Below, in pieces: positions 35,698 to 50,100 of a stretch of 64,000 bases of DNA. Origin of the DNA: Schizochytrium sp. TIO01 (Eukaryota; Sar; Bigyra; Thraustochytrida; Thraustochytriidae); the NCBI GenBank assembly GCA_004764695.1, contig SMSO01000035.1, forward strand, positions 432,001-496,000. Direction: 5' to 3'. The first letter of the stretch is position 1, and each line of letters begins with the position of its first letter. The translations under genes were made by a program, and so were the position numbers. The notes below the pieces were generated by a model that had not been told where the DNA came from, made no database searches, and saw only the letters and a list, made by a program, of their open reading frames with translations.

Positions 35698-36558
35698 AAA
35701 ACGGTTTCGACTCTACGCGGCCTCAACAAAGGACATACTAAGTCTGGGAGAGCTGCTAAGAGCTGCCTTGAGTTGCCGCAGGTGGAATGCAATTTAGCTC
35801 GCGGGACCAAGCTCCTTTGTTTGGGCTTTCTGTCTTGTAAAAATGATATTTTTGCGGCGAAAAAATATTTATTTATTTTTCTGTATTCTTGCGAAGAAAT
35901 TCATAGCTAGAACCTGCCAACCCCAAGTCCAATAAACCCTCGCTATCAGCCAAGCCTAGCTTCTTGAATCTGCCTATTGATTGAAAATTAATACCTAGGT
36001 TCTGTAAGGAAACCTCGCGTTTTGTGCCATCCAATTCTTCGAGGGTCAAGGCACTCCAAGAAGTAACGCTGCTTTTTATCATCGAGTTGCATTCACATTT
36101 AACTTTCTAACAATACAAATATCAAACCCTCAGCTCAGCCCTGTCCTTTCCAAGCCTTCCTAAGCGCCTCTTCATGTACCCTTCCGCTCAACCAGGGCTT
36201 TATTCAATCTAGAAGCAAATCTCCATTGGAACATCCCTGGATGACCAAACTCCTGTATCACCAAACTCCTCAGTAGAAATTCGTTCGATTTCTCCCAACG
36301 CCTTTTAGGCCCCTTTTTAGACCGCGACCCAGAAAGGCGCAACCGCCGCGTTTCTTCCTCTTGTTTGCTCTCAGTTTCTCTTATTATCTCACGCAACAAT
36401 TCTTTCCCGTCAATTCGTTTACGCTGCACCTTGGCGCACGGTGCGCGCGCGCGTGAAGAAGCCTTTGACACGCGGCACAGGCTTTGATAGTGGGCGTGGG
36501 ATTGGGCTGTAGAAGCTGGAGCGTGGAGGAACTGAAGGCGTGCGAAGTTCTTGCAGAG
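35698..36558. promoter_or_regulatory. Divergent intergenic region between the J-domain and coiled-coil genes
   Basis: The 860 bases between the two divergent start codons should contain both promoters. They also hold two coding-like tracts on the minus strand: a 69-codon ATG ORF (35873-36082) and an ATG-less frame at about 36110-36450. The run ATAAATATTTATTTATTT at about 35863-35880 lies just past the stop codon of the 69-codon ORF. Confidence 0.4.
35873..36082 (-). CDS. Small hypothetical protein, 69 residues
   Basis: An ATG-started frame with a protein-like composition: Glu-Glu-Leu-Asp-Gly-Thr-Lys-Arg-Glu, then Leu-Gly-rich turns, ending in Arg-Lys-Asn-Thr-Glu-Lys. It is unrecognised. It may be a separate small gene, or the last exon of a gene whose upstream part is the open tract at 36110-36450. 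Too short for confident assignment. Confidence 0.3.
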   Translation of the reverse strand: MIKSSVTSWSALTLEELDGTKREVSLQNLGINFQSIGRFKKLGLADSEGLLDLGLAGSSYEFLRKNTEK

Positions 36559-39500
36559 ATGGCGAGCACTGGGGATGAAGAAGATGTGGCGAGTCTGCGA
36601 AAGCGACTTGATCTTGCGGAGCTTATGGCAGATCCGACGTTGTATGAGCAAGCACAGAGGCTAAGAAAAGAACTTGCTAATTCACAGTCTCGTGAGACAA
36701 AGTCCCAGACGAAATTACAGGAAGTTGAAGCCGATTTGGAGAATACAGCAGCGGAGCTAAATGTCAAGAACCGTGAGAGCGTGGTGCTGAAGGCGCGCTG
36801 GAGGGTGGCTGAAAATGCATGTCAAGGGTACAAACATCAAAGGAAAGAAGCAGATATAGTCCTCTGCAAGACGAAACGTAAACAAGCAGAAGCCATGGCT
36901 GACACATGCAAAGCTCTTGAGTCATCATCAGAATTACGAGAGGATATACGGGTTCTTCGCATGAAGGCGTGCGACCAAGCTCTGGAAACCCACATAGAGC
37001 ACACTCGAGCACAGAAACTCGCTCAAGTACTGAAAAGGGTAACATTGCAGCGAGATCAGCTTGGTGCAAAAGCACTGGAACTTACGCAAGCTGTTGATGA
37101 CGCAATTACTAAGGCCAATGCTTTGCGGGAGGAAAGGGACCACTTTCGTACGCAGCTTACAGCAGCGCAGGCTCATAATGCAGGAATTGAGGATGAACTG
37201 GCCAAAGCCCGCGAGCAAATTGCTAAACTTGAACAACAGCAACCAACAATTGAGCAGATTCTTCAACAACATCAACGATCTATTACGGAGAATATTGAAT
37301 CGATGATGAAACGGCAGCAGGAGCAACAAGCTCTGCTTGAGGCAGAGGTTCTCAGAAAGGCAACTGAACAAGCACAAGCAGCAGAACAACGAAAATCAGC
37401 CGAAATTGCAGAAGCTTTGGAGCGAGCAAGGGCTGCTGTGGAGTCAGAGGCTGCTAAAGAGGCAGAGGCTGCCAAACAGGCAGAGGCCGCCAAACAGGCA
37501 GAAGCCACCAAAAAGGCAAAGCGTCTTGCAGAAAAGGCCAGGGTGTCTTCACGCGGTCAATATGCAGAAGATGAAGATGAAGATGAAGACGATGACGATG
37601 ATGACTATGTTGATGATGATGGAAGTGGCAACATCAACTCTCACAATGTTCAAGAGCAGGCTGACTCGGATGACGAGGAAGTGCACACGCGCAAGACATC
37701 AACACGTCGCGCACAAGATCGTCATAGAGCAGCAAGTAAGCCGCTATCAAAAAAGAAAGGTCGCACGGAGATTGAGGAGGAAACTTCAGATGTTGAAAAA
37801 TCAAATGGTGTACCACCAGTCCTGAAGAAGCAACGGGCTTCAAGGCGCCGCGCAGTTGTTTTGCCCGTCCCTTCTCATAACGAGAGTGCAAAAGGTGATG
37901 AAGCGTCCAATATGGGCGTAACTAAACAAGAGCTGAAGTCTGTACAGAATGATGATATAGATGAGGAGGAGGCTGTCGATGCATCTCCAGTCAATTCTGC
38001 AAAATTTGAGCCTACGCGTAAACCTCCACGCAACCGTGGTCGCAAGGTCTCTGTGAGTAGCGATAATGAAATGGTTTACTCTGATCATGATGAGCAAGAC
38101 ATCTCTGAGGAAGATGTCCCGAACAAGAAGCCCCCAAAGTCAAAGAGTGCCAAGGTTCGCGCGGCAAATGCAAACAATAACGACGTTGCGGCAAATGCTC
38201 TTTCTCGAACCTCTCTGCAAGCTAGTGAGATTCATGCCGAATCTGAAACTGAAAGCGTTGTGGATGCGACCCCAGAACATGTCCCTGAGAACTATGATGA
38301 TGACAATGCATCCCTATCAGCCTCGGATGACGAGGAGAATGTGGAGCTTAATACCGCCACCCCCACCAACCCCTTAATTAATGCTATTACAGCCGATGAT
38401 GGAATTTCCTCAGACCTCATGGACACAAACGCTGAAAGTAACTTGGTTGATGGCTTAAATTCGCGGGAAACACAAGATATCAATGTTGACAAGGCTGACG
38501 TTGAAAAGATTGAAAGAAATGAGAAAGAAAAGGTGTTTGATGCTGAAGAAGAAGACCAAGACGACAACCATTCTGAGTTTATGCTTGAAATCGAAAAGAG
38601 AGAATCTGAAGAAGCGGCCGCAGCGGAGATTAGTCCAGCCAAAAGTAGAGGGGCGACGTTACAGAACGATGGTGAGCGTGCATCCTCGACCTGGTTATCT
38701 CCTTCGTTGTCAGCAAATTCATCGGTAGAAGAGAATGACAATGATAGGAACAAAAATGAAAATGGTGACGAACATGATGCAGCTGTGGTTGTAGATATGG
38801 GTGCCATTTCTTCTTCATTGACTGAGCCGAGCCCCGCCCCAGTTACTCGTCGACCTCGTCGTGCTGCAGCTGCTGCAGCTCGTAAGAAGGTCCGTGCTAA
38901 GAAAGCGGAAAGCGAAGATGACGAAGAAGAAAATGAAGAGGAAGAAAAAGCCCCTACGAAGCGTACTCGGCGCACCCGAGCGCAAGCCACCCGGGTCACT
39001 CGAAAGCAATCTGCTAAGGCCAAAGCAAAGGCAGCAGAGACCTTAGAGGTTTCAGATGACGAGGCTGCAAACGATTTAGCTAGCAGCAGAACCAATGACG
39101 AATCTGATGACGATGCGCCTCTCAAGAAGCAGGTAAGTGCAAAGCATCACGAAAGCGATAACGGGAGGAGCAACAATGGTGATTACGTAGAAACACTTCT
39201 TGAAGAGGAGGATCTCGCGACTTCACCCTCGCCTGTCAAGAAACGTGCGGCTGCATCAAATCGTGCTACAAAATCATCTCAGCAGCAGAGTGCTTCGCGT
39301 TCTCGTTTGTTAAGTCAAGCTGATGCAAGTTCATCAGAAGAGGACGAAGAGTCGAAACCCCGTGCAAGGGGCCGACCAACGCGGAAGAAATCCACAGTTG
39401 ATTCATCAAGATCTCGTCATCAACAAGCTTCTGCTCACAGCGATTCCGATGAAAGTGATGACAATGCTAGTGATACAGAGGGCGGGAATTCACGTCCAAG

Positions 39501-39654
39501 GCGAGCTGCTACAAAACGCTTGCGTGGCAATGGTGCTGGAGAAACTCAGACATCGCGCCAATCACAGAAACGTTCACGTATGAAGTTGGGCGAGCATAAG
39601 TCGCTCTTTAATTTTATGGATTCCTCGATGGCCCCCAAATTGAAAGCAAAGTGA
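36559..39654 (+). CDS. Nuclear-type protein with N-terminal coiled coil and charged disordered tail
   Basis: The 1031-residue protein is numbered from the first in-frame ATG; the longer frame (from 36484) begins at TTG. Residues about 10-330 are a long heptad-like coiled coil, ending in Glu/Ala/Lys repeats of the type Glu-Ala-Ala-Lys-Gln-Ala. The rest is alternating acidic tracts (Asp/Glu runs at about 335-360) and basic clusters with Ser-Asp-Asp-Glu motifs, typical of CK2-phosphorylated nuclear proteins. An AT-hook-like Arg-Ala-Arg-Gly-Arg-Pro-Thr-Arg-Lys-Lys lies at about 935-944, and Arg-Lys-Lys clusters could be nuclear-localisation signals. The C-terminus (Ser-Leu-Phe-Asn-Phe-Met-Asp) is a short hydrophobic motif that might bind a partner. 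No enzymatic domain is visible and no orthologue is recognised. A chromatin-associated or scaffold role is inference. Confidence 0.7.
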   Translation: MASTGDEEDVASLRKRLDLAELMADPTLYEQAQRLRKELANSQSRETKSQTKLQEVEADLENTAAELNVKNRESVVLKARWRVAENACQGYKHQRKEADIVLCKTKRKQAEAMADTCKALESSSELREDIRVLRMKACDQALETHIEHTRAQKLAQVLKRVTLQRDQLGAKALELTQAVDDAITKANALREERDHFRTQLTAAQAHNAGIEDELAKAREQIAKLEQQQPTIEQILQQHQRSITENIESMMKRQQEQQALLEAEVLRKATEQAQAAEQRKSAEIAEALERARAAVESEAAKEAEAAKQAEAAKQAEATKKAKRLAEKARVSSRGQYAEDEDEDEDDDDDDYVDDDGSGNINSHNVQEQADSDDEEVHTRKTSTRRAQDRHRAASKPLSKKKGRTEIEEETSDVEKSNGVPPVLKKQRASRRRAVVLPVPSHNESAKGDEASNMGVTKQELKSVQNDDIDEEEAVDASPVNSAKFEPTRKPPRNRGRKVSVSSDNEMVYSDHDEQDISEEDVPNKKPPKSKSAKVRAANANNNDVAANALSRTSLQASEIHAESETESVVDATPEHVPENYDDDNASLSASDDEENVELNTATPTNPLINAITADDGISSDLMDTNAESNLVDGLNSRETQDINVDKADVEKIERNEKEKVFDAEEEDQDDNHSEFMLEIEKRESEEAAAAEISPAKSRGATLQNDGERASSTWLSPSLSANSSVEENDNDRNKNENGDEHDAAVVVDMGAISSSLTEPSPAPVTRRPRRAAAAAARKKVRAKKAESEDDEEENEEEEKAPTKRTRRTRAQATRVTRKQSAKAKAKAAETLEVSDDEAANDLASSRTNDESDDDAPLKKQVSAKHHESDNGRSNNGDYVETLLEEEDLATSPSPVKKRAAASNRATKSSQQQSASRSRLLSQADASSSEEDEESKPRARGRPTRKKSTVDSSRSRHQQASAHSDSDESDDNASDTEGGNSRPRRAATKRLRGNGAGETQTSRQSQKRSRMKLGEHKSLFNFMDSSMAPKLKAK

Positions 39655-40130
39655 TTTGATAAATTTAAAATAAAATATAATTGGTCTTGCTTAGATTGAA
39701 CAAAGGTTGCACTAATACTGCTGTTGTTTGTTTGCTTCCTTGCTTGCTTGTATTACAGTGGCTTTCTTCGTGCGAAAGGAATCTACATCATTCTGCTTTC
39801 CTGTCTCTTCTGAAGAGATGATTCCATTACAAGCATGCTAAACCGAGTAATTCATGAGTAGAACTAGTCAGAAAGAGCATGCAACTATATTTGGGAACAG
39901 GGTAATGGGAGGGCAACACGAGTTTCAATTGTGAAGAAAATGTCTTTCGATGCTTAATCATATATTATGCTAAATTTTTTCTTTTGCTTGTTGGATTTGA
40001 CTGAAATCGGACGAAGTTAGCACGCTAACCCATGTGTTATTAAAGCTGCTAGAGCTGCTATAGTTGTAAACTGTTCTCAACAAGCAAGCAACCATATAAA
40101 GTAACTTAGGGAAGCGCAGAACTTTCAAGC
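39655..40130. other. Convergent 3' region between the coiled-coil and Cdc48 genes
   Basis: The 476 bases between the stop codons of convergent genes contain an AATAAAATATAATT sequence at about 39670, suitable for 3'-end formation of the upstream gene, and TTGC-rich words. Nothing else is seen. Confidence 0.5.
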
Positions 40131-44649
<4,519 letters not shown>

Positions 44650-45962
44650 TCAAGTTGAAGGCTTGAACTTCTCAAGAATTTCAAGTGCCTTGAGGGCAAC
44701 CTTGTTTTTAGCTACGCGCATATCAGCATCCCAGTTATTGTGCTGGTCCTTTGGCACCTCAATATGAAATTCGGGAAGACTTGCGCTAAAAACAAATCCA
44801 GGCTTGCCATCAACAAAGACGCGATTGTAATGAAACGACGGCCGCTGCCATTTGTTCTCAGCACACAATTTGTACACCTTCATCACAGCATTCATCACTG
44901 CGGTCACTGTTCGAGTTTCGCTCCATTCACGGAATAACAAATCCTCCTTGTTCAGATCCTCTAGAACACTTGCTCGTAAGTGCTTTGTTGGATTCATGTG
45001 CTCAGGCCCGCCTAGTGCACCCTGTTCTAGGCACTTGACCTTGTAGTCGCGACCATCTGTGATGTACCACTGATCCTTGGACTGCGGGGTCTCCACATTG
45101 ATGAGCTGAAGCGCCAGAGGGCGTAACGCCATATTTGCTACCTCAAGACTGTCTTGATCGCGCTGGGCCTCTGGGCATTGAATAACGATCAAGCCACTTT
45201 TTTTCACATCCAAAAGTGGCGTTTCACGGAATTCAATCTTCACCGTACCCTTTTCGTCCTTGCTGAAGATTACATCCTTGGCATACTTACTCTTACCAGG
45301 CAACGATGGTTTCCGTGGATCATTTTGCGCACCCGATCCTCGACCACGGCCATCTTGGGTGCTATTGTTGTTGTTGTTGTTGCGACCCCATCCAGAGTTT
45401 GCAGGACCCCGACCGCCTCTCGATGAGCCTGAATAACCATTGGGTTGACGACCATCTCGCGATGCTCTGTCATCATCCGTGCGCCGGCGCTTCCATCCAT
45501 CGTTGCTGTTTTGGTCGCTACCATCGCGTCTCGAGCCCCAGGCGCCGTCATTTCCAGGTCCTGATCTTTTAGGTGGCCCCGAACGGTATGAGTTGAATCC
45601 ACCTGCACCAGACCTTGAGTCACCGCGGTCATTGGGGCTTCGGTCTCTCGAGCGGTCATCGTTTCGGCCTCGGTTCAAGCCTACGTTTCCGTTCTCGCCG
45701 ATATCATTGGAAGTAGAATTATCGCTACGTCCACGTGATGAGCCGCCGCCGCGACCCCCGCGGCCTCGTCCTCGTGCACTAGAGTTTCTATCGCCGTCCG
45801 ATCTTGCCGTATTGCGGTCGTCCCTGTTTCGGGAAGGCCCAGTATTGGATCCTCGGCCTCCACGACCTCGCTGGTTTCTAGATCCTCTGTCACCATTGTC
45901 GTCGTTGTTATTGTTGTTGCGTCTTCCACGCTGGTTGTTGTTGGATTTATTGTTATCGCTAC

Positions 45963-46008
<46 letters not shown>

Positions 46009-46113
46009 ATTGTTATTGTTGTTGTTGTTGCTACCGGAGCCGCCCTCCTTGGCAGACGGTTTCTGGCGATTTAGCTTGCTCAGCTGGTCCAGCGACATAT
46101 CAAGCTTGTCCAT
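44650..46113 (-). CDS. Asn- and RGG-rich RNA-binding protein with a dsRBD-like C-terminus
   Basis: The 487-residue protein is numbered from the first in-frame ATG; five more codons upstream begin at TTG. A run of 22 Asn at about residues 29-50 is followed by a long Asn/Arg/Gly/Ser/Asp region with many Arg-Gly-Gly and Arg-Gly-Arg motifs (to about 280). This is typical of RNA-binding, phase-separating proteins and of arginine methylation. Residues about 290-400 form a globular part with an Arg-Glu-Thr-Pro-Leu-Leu-Asp segment. Residues about 410-485 have the alpha-beta-beta-beta-alpha pattern of a double-stranded RNA-binding domain: Arg-Pro-Ser-Phe-His-Tyr, a Val-Phe-Ser-Ala-Ser strand, and a Lys-Asn-Lys-Val-Ala-Leu-Lys-Ala-Leu helix. 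The dsRBD call is by pattern only. The protein may act in RNA metabolism or granules. It is divergent from the DHX29-like gene. Confidence 0.75.
45964..46029 (-). repeat. In-frame Asn codon repeat (22 codons)
   Basis: A pure AAC run with two AAT interruptions, read on the minus strand, inside the RGG-protein gene. On the + strand it appears as GTT repeats, giving poly-Leu in an antisense ORF. Confidence 0.95.
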
Positions 46114-47170
46114 GGTTGCTGCGAGCAAACAGTTTACAGAATCAAAATGCAGTCAGATACAAAATAGTTCGCAGAATGAAAAATCCCGAAGCTGGAGATT
46201 TCTGACTAAAGCAAGTTGAACCCACTTTGTAGCCCGTTTCCGCTGATCTTTCTCAAATTGATGAGATCTTGCGCTAATCGCCGCAAGTGTAAAAGAAGGT
46301 TTCTCCGAAGGAGAACGATGCTGAAGATACCTCAAAAGATAACAGAAGACTCCGCACAGCTCCAGAGCGAAGCAAAAGTACCGTAGCAGCGAGCTACACC
46401 ACCAAGCAGTGCCACACCCAAGCCAGTGCTTGTGAATGCCAAGTCTTCTGCCAAAGGTAAAAACTCACAGCAGCAGAAGCAGTAATAGCAAACTAAGAGA
46501 TAGCAGCTCCAGTTCCCTGTCCTGAAGCTGTCACAAATGCGCGTCCTCGCCACCCGTGCCGCTGTCGCAGACTCGGGCTATAGCGCCTCAAAAATTCTGC
46601 CAATCGCCAATTTTTTGCTTGTAGGTAACTATATTTAATTAAAGGAGGGAAGAAAAGCCCGCGCACGAGCGACTGCTTAAGGCCTGCTCGAAGGCGCTCC
46701 CTAGCCTATTGGTTAAGGGTAGATGGGCTATAAGGGTTCTTCTGTCAATAATATGCCTTAGAATCATTTGGATACGTTTTAGGTAACTAAAAATTGAGGC
46801 GCGATGATAGTTCGAGTTATCATGATTATCATGTATCGCGCTTGAAATTTAGGAGGGAGTGCAGTGCGCGGCAAAACCGAACGCAACAGCCAGATTTGTC
46901 GTGAGGGTATCGCAGGACAGAGGCCAACGAGGCTTTGCCTGCTTTTGCACCTTAATTGGAGAAAGTGGAGGAGTCGCAGCTATCTTGGGCAACTTGGAAT
47001 CGACGGTTTTGAAGAAACCTTTGAGCAGCGGCTGTGTGGCCTTGAGAAAGCACCAAAAATTGCCAAAACATTTCCGCATCAGAGGCACCTCAAAACTCAA
47101 ATTTGTGTCATACAACGCAGTTTGCCTTGGTGTGGCGTCAAACCCAGGTTCGTGAGTAGTTTAAAGCAAA
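46114..47170. promoter_or_regulatory. Divergent intergenic region, RGG gene and DHX29-like gene
   Basis: The 1.06 kb separating the two start codons must hold both promoters. ORFs in it begin at GTG and overlap each other in several frames, so I do not support them. A TATTTAATTAAAGG sequence at about 46631-46645 is a candidate AT-rich promoter element. CATGATTATCATG at about 46820-46833 is a short inverted repeat. Confidence 0.4.
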
Positions 47171-50100
47171 ATGGGCAAGCGGAAGACCAAGAATAAGATT
47201 GCTCGAGGGTATGTCACCACGAGCACCCAGTCCCTCACCGAGAAGATGGGTCTCACCTCGATTCGTGAACAGCAAATCCAGGAAGCAGAAGCTGCTAACA
47301 AACAAAAAGTTGCAGCAAGCTCTGGCATGAAACCCATTGGAGAAGATTCTACTGCTGATGATATTATGGGTGTATCAGATGAGACACAAATTAGCGAAGC
47401 GGAGGCGGATGCCCTGGCTGCCGCGCAATTGCCATGGGTTGCAAACCCAATTCCTAAAGAATTTGACCCCGTTTTTGCAGGTCGCAAGCGAATTCAGAAA
47501 CTCCGCGGCAACCCCCTGCGTGGCAATGAAGCACAACTTACGGTCAAACCTTCGCTCGAGGACGAAGCTCTTAAGGTGCTCGCCGAAATTGGAGATCTAA
47601 ATCCCGAGAAAAATCTTTGGCATGGAGATACATCCGATCCTCGCGTACGCTCCCGAATGCTTGCCAACCTGCTCGAACTCGAAGGTCTTGGATTTACCTT
47701 AAATGATATCAAGTCAGCTCTCCAACACAGCGGACCTGACATCGACGCTGCCCTGGAATGGCTCTCACTCTACCTTGACGAGTCCAGCCTGCCGCCTGGA
47801 TGGGTCCAAGAGCGGCCTCGCAAGAACCTTGACCGTCGAGAACTTGAGGTCATGGTAAACCAAACTGGGTCACAGACACCTATTTCTGCGCCAGAACCAC
47901 CCATTGCCGAGTCTCAAACTAATGAAGACGAGCAGGCAGAAATCAAGGCGCGACAAGAAGCTGAGAAAGCGGAGGCCAAGAAAAAAGATGAAGACGCAAA
48001 GCGTCTAGCAGCCCGCGATGCATCTCGCAATCATATTCTTCGCATGTATGAAATGCAGCAAGAAGAAGAAGAGGCCCGGGAAGCCGAATTGAGGGCTACA
48101 CAGCAAGCCGCGAAGGAAGAGCTGAAGCTCCCCCCTCTGGAACGCGGCCGCCGTCTTAATGCGCGCATGGAAAGCTTAAGAAAACAAGCTGCAGATGCAG
48201 ATGACATAGGCGAAAAGCGTAGTTTAGGCAGGGATATCCAAAACACCAAAGCCCAAATTCAAGCTCTCATGAAACAGTATCCTGAAATTGCTGGAGCTCT
48301 CGCGGCTGCTCAGAAGCAGGTTAAACAAGAGCAAAAAACTATGAAAGATCAAGTTAAGGAAGGTGGGATTGAATTTGCCAACAATCCTGATACCAAGAGC
48401 AACGATGCAAAAGAGGATGGCGTCATGGCAGAGGATTCGCACGAAGGGAATGGTGCAGATGAAATTGAAGATGCCGATGCCAGCGAGATCTTTGCTGACC
48501 TGTTTGCGGAAAGTGAAGAAGTAGATGGTCCTTCCAGGTTAAATGGAGGCAATGGTGATGCAAAACCTACGTACGACAAAGTTGACATTGGTCCTCTTCG
48601 TGGAGGACTTGAACCGTGCCGACTCTTGGAGCAGCACGCGCGTCGCATATTCTCTAAGCAGGTCAAGGTCAAATTTGCGCCGCAGCAGCCACCCGTGAGC
48701 CATATGTTTTCTTCTAGTGTCACTTTTGCACGCAGACATTATGAAATGCCTGTGAATGAGTGTTGTGAGTCAAAACGGATGGCTCAAAATTATGTTTCTA
48801 TGATCGCATTGTATGACTTGGCTGCAGATATGTCATACAATATGCAAATGCCCGTTGAGTGCCAAGATTTGTGGATAAGTGGAAACTCCGTGACGAGCAT
48901 GCTAGGCTTGCAGCAGAACACGAAGTGAAACTCAATAAGATTGCTATTGTCGATGACGCCCTCAAAGGGTTAACACCAGAGAACACAGGTAAGGAGCAAG
49001 ATGGCGAAGCACAAGCGAGCGTAAGCACTCCTACCGTAGTTGACGATTGGTCAACTGGCTTCACAGATTCAGGAACCACTAAGCGCGAGCAAGATCATGC
49101 CGAAGAAAATGCTCGACTCAAGGAGGAATTTTCACTTCGTGTTCAAACTGATGCTTACGCGAGAATGGCAGAGGAACGAGCTTCATTGCCCGTGCTTACA
49201 ATTGAAGCAGACTTAATTCGTTGCTTAGAACATAGTGATGTCGTTATCGTCTCAGGTCAAACTGGTAGTGGTAAAACCACTCAGATCCCTCACCTCATGC
49301 TGGCCCACGAAATGCAGTCAGGCCGTGGAGCTCTTTGTAACATTGCTTGTTGTGAACCCCGTCGTATTTCAGCTGTGTCTGTGGCTGAGCGTGTGTCTGA
49401 GGAAATGGCTGACTCGAAGATTGGCGCTTCGGACAGCTACGTTGGTTATCAGATTCGTGGTGAACGCCGTGCCGGATCGTCATGCCGTGTTTTGTACTGC
49501 ACAACAGGTATCTTGCTTGCCCAACTCCGCTCAGACCCCATGCTTCTATCTTACAGTCACATCGTGGTAGACGAGGTCCATGAGCGTACTGTGGACTCTG
49601 ACTTCCTTCTAGTTGTTCTCCGCAAGATTGTTCGCGAACGTGGTGAAAGTTCAGAGCATCCTTTGAAGGTTGTCCTCATGAGTGCAACCATTGACTTGGA
49701 CAAGCTCGCCAACTATTTTGGTGGAGCTCCCGTTCTAGAGGCCGGAGGGCGTACTTTCCCCGTCACACGTTTCGCGCTTGAGGACGCGATCCAGCTTACT
49801 GGGTACACATGTGAGCTTGAGTCAGAGTACTGTCGTCGCGATGCGGATCAACGGGAAACCTATACAGCACGAATGGGCCAAGGATCTGTCACTTGGTCCG
49901 AGTCGCAACAAGGCGCTGTGGATTATGCTGGTCTTACTGAATTAGACCCAACCATATACCACGAAAATACCACCCGCACAGTTTACCGTCTCGACCAAAC
50001 TCGTGTGAATCTGGATTTAATTGAGTCGCTTCTTATGCTGCTGACTGACCCCGATTGGAGATTGCCAAACGGTGTAGCTCAAGATTCAGCTGAAACCCGT

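Noticed and set aside
38292-39125. 277-codon minus-strand Ser-rich ORF
   Set aside because: It is a shadow of the acidic region of the coiled-coil gene, where GAA/GAT codons read as Ser/Phe codons in reverse.
45479-46219. 246-codon + strand ORF rich in Pro, Leu and Arg
   Set aside because: It is antisense to the Asn/RGG gene. Its poly-Leu comes from the Asn codon repeat.
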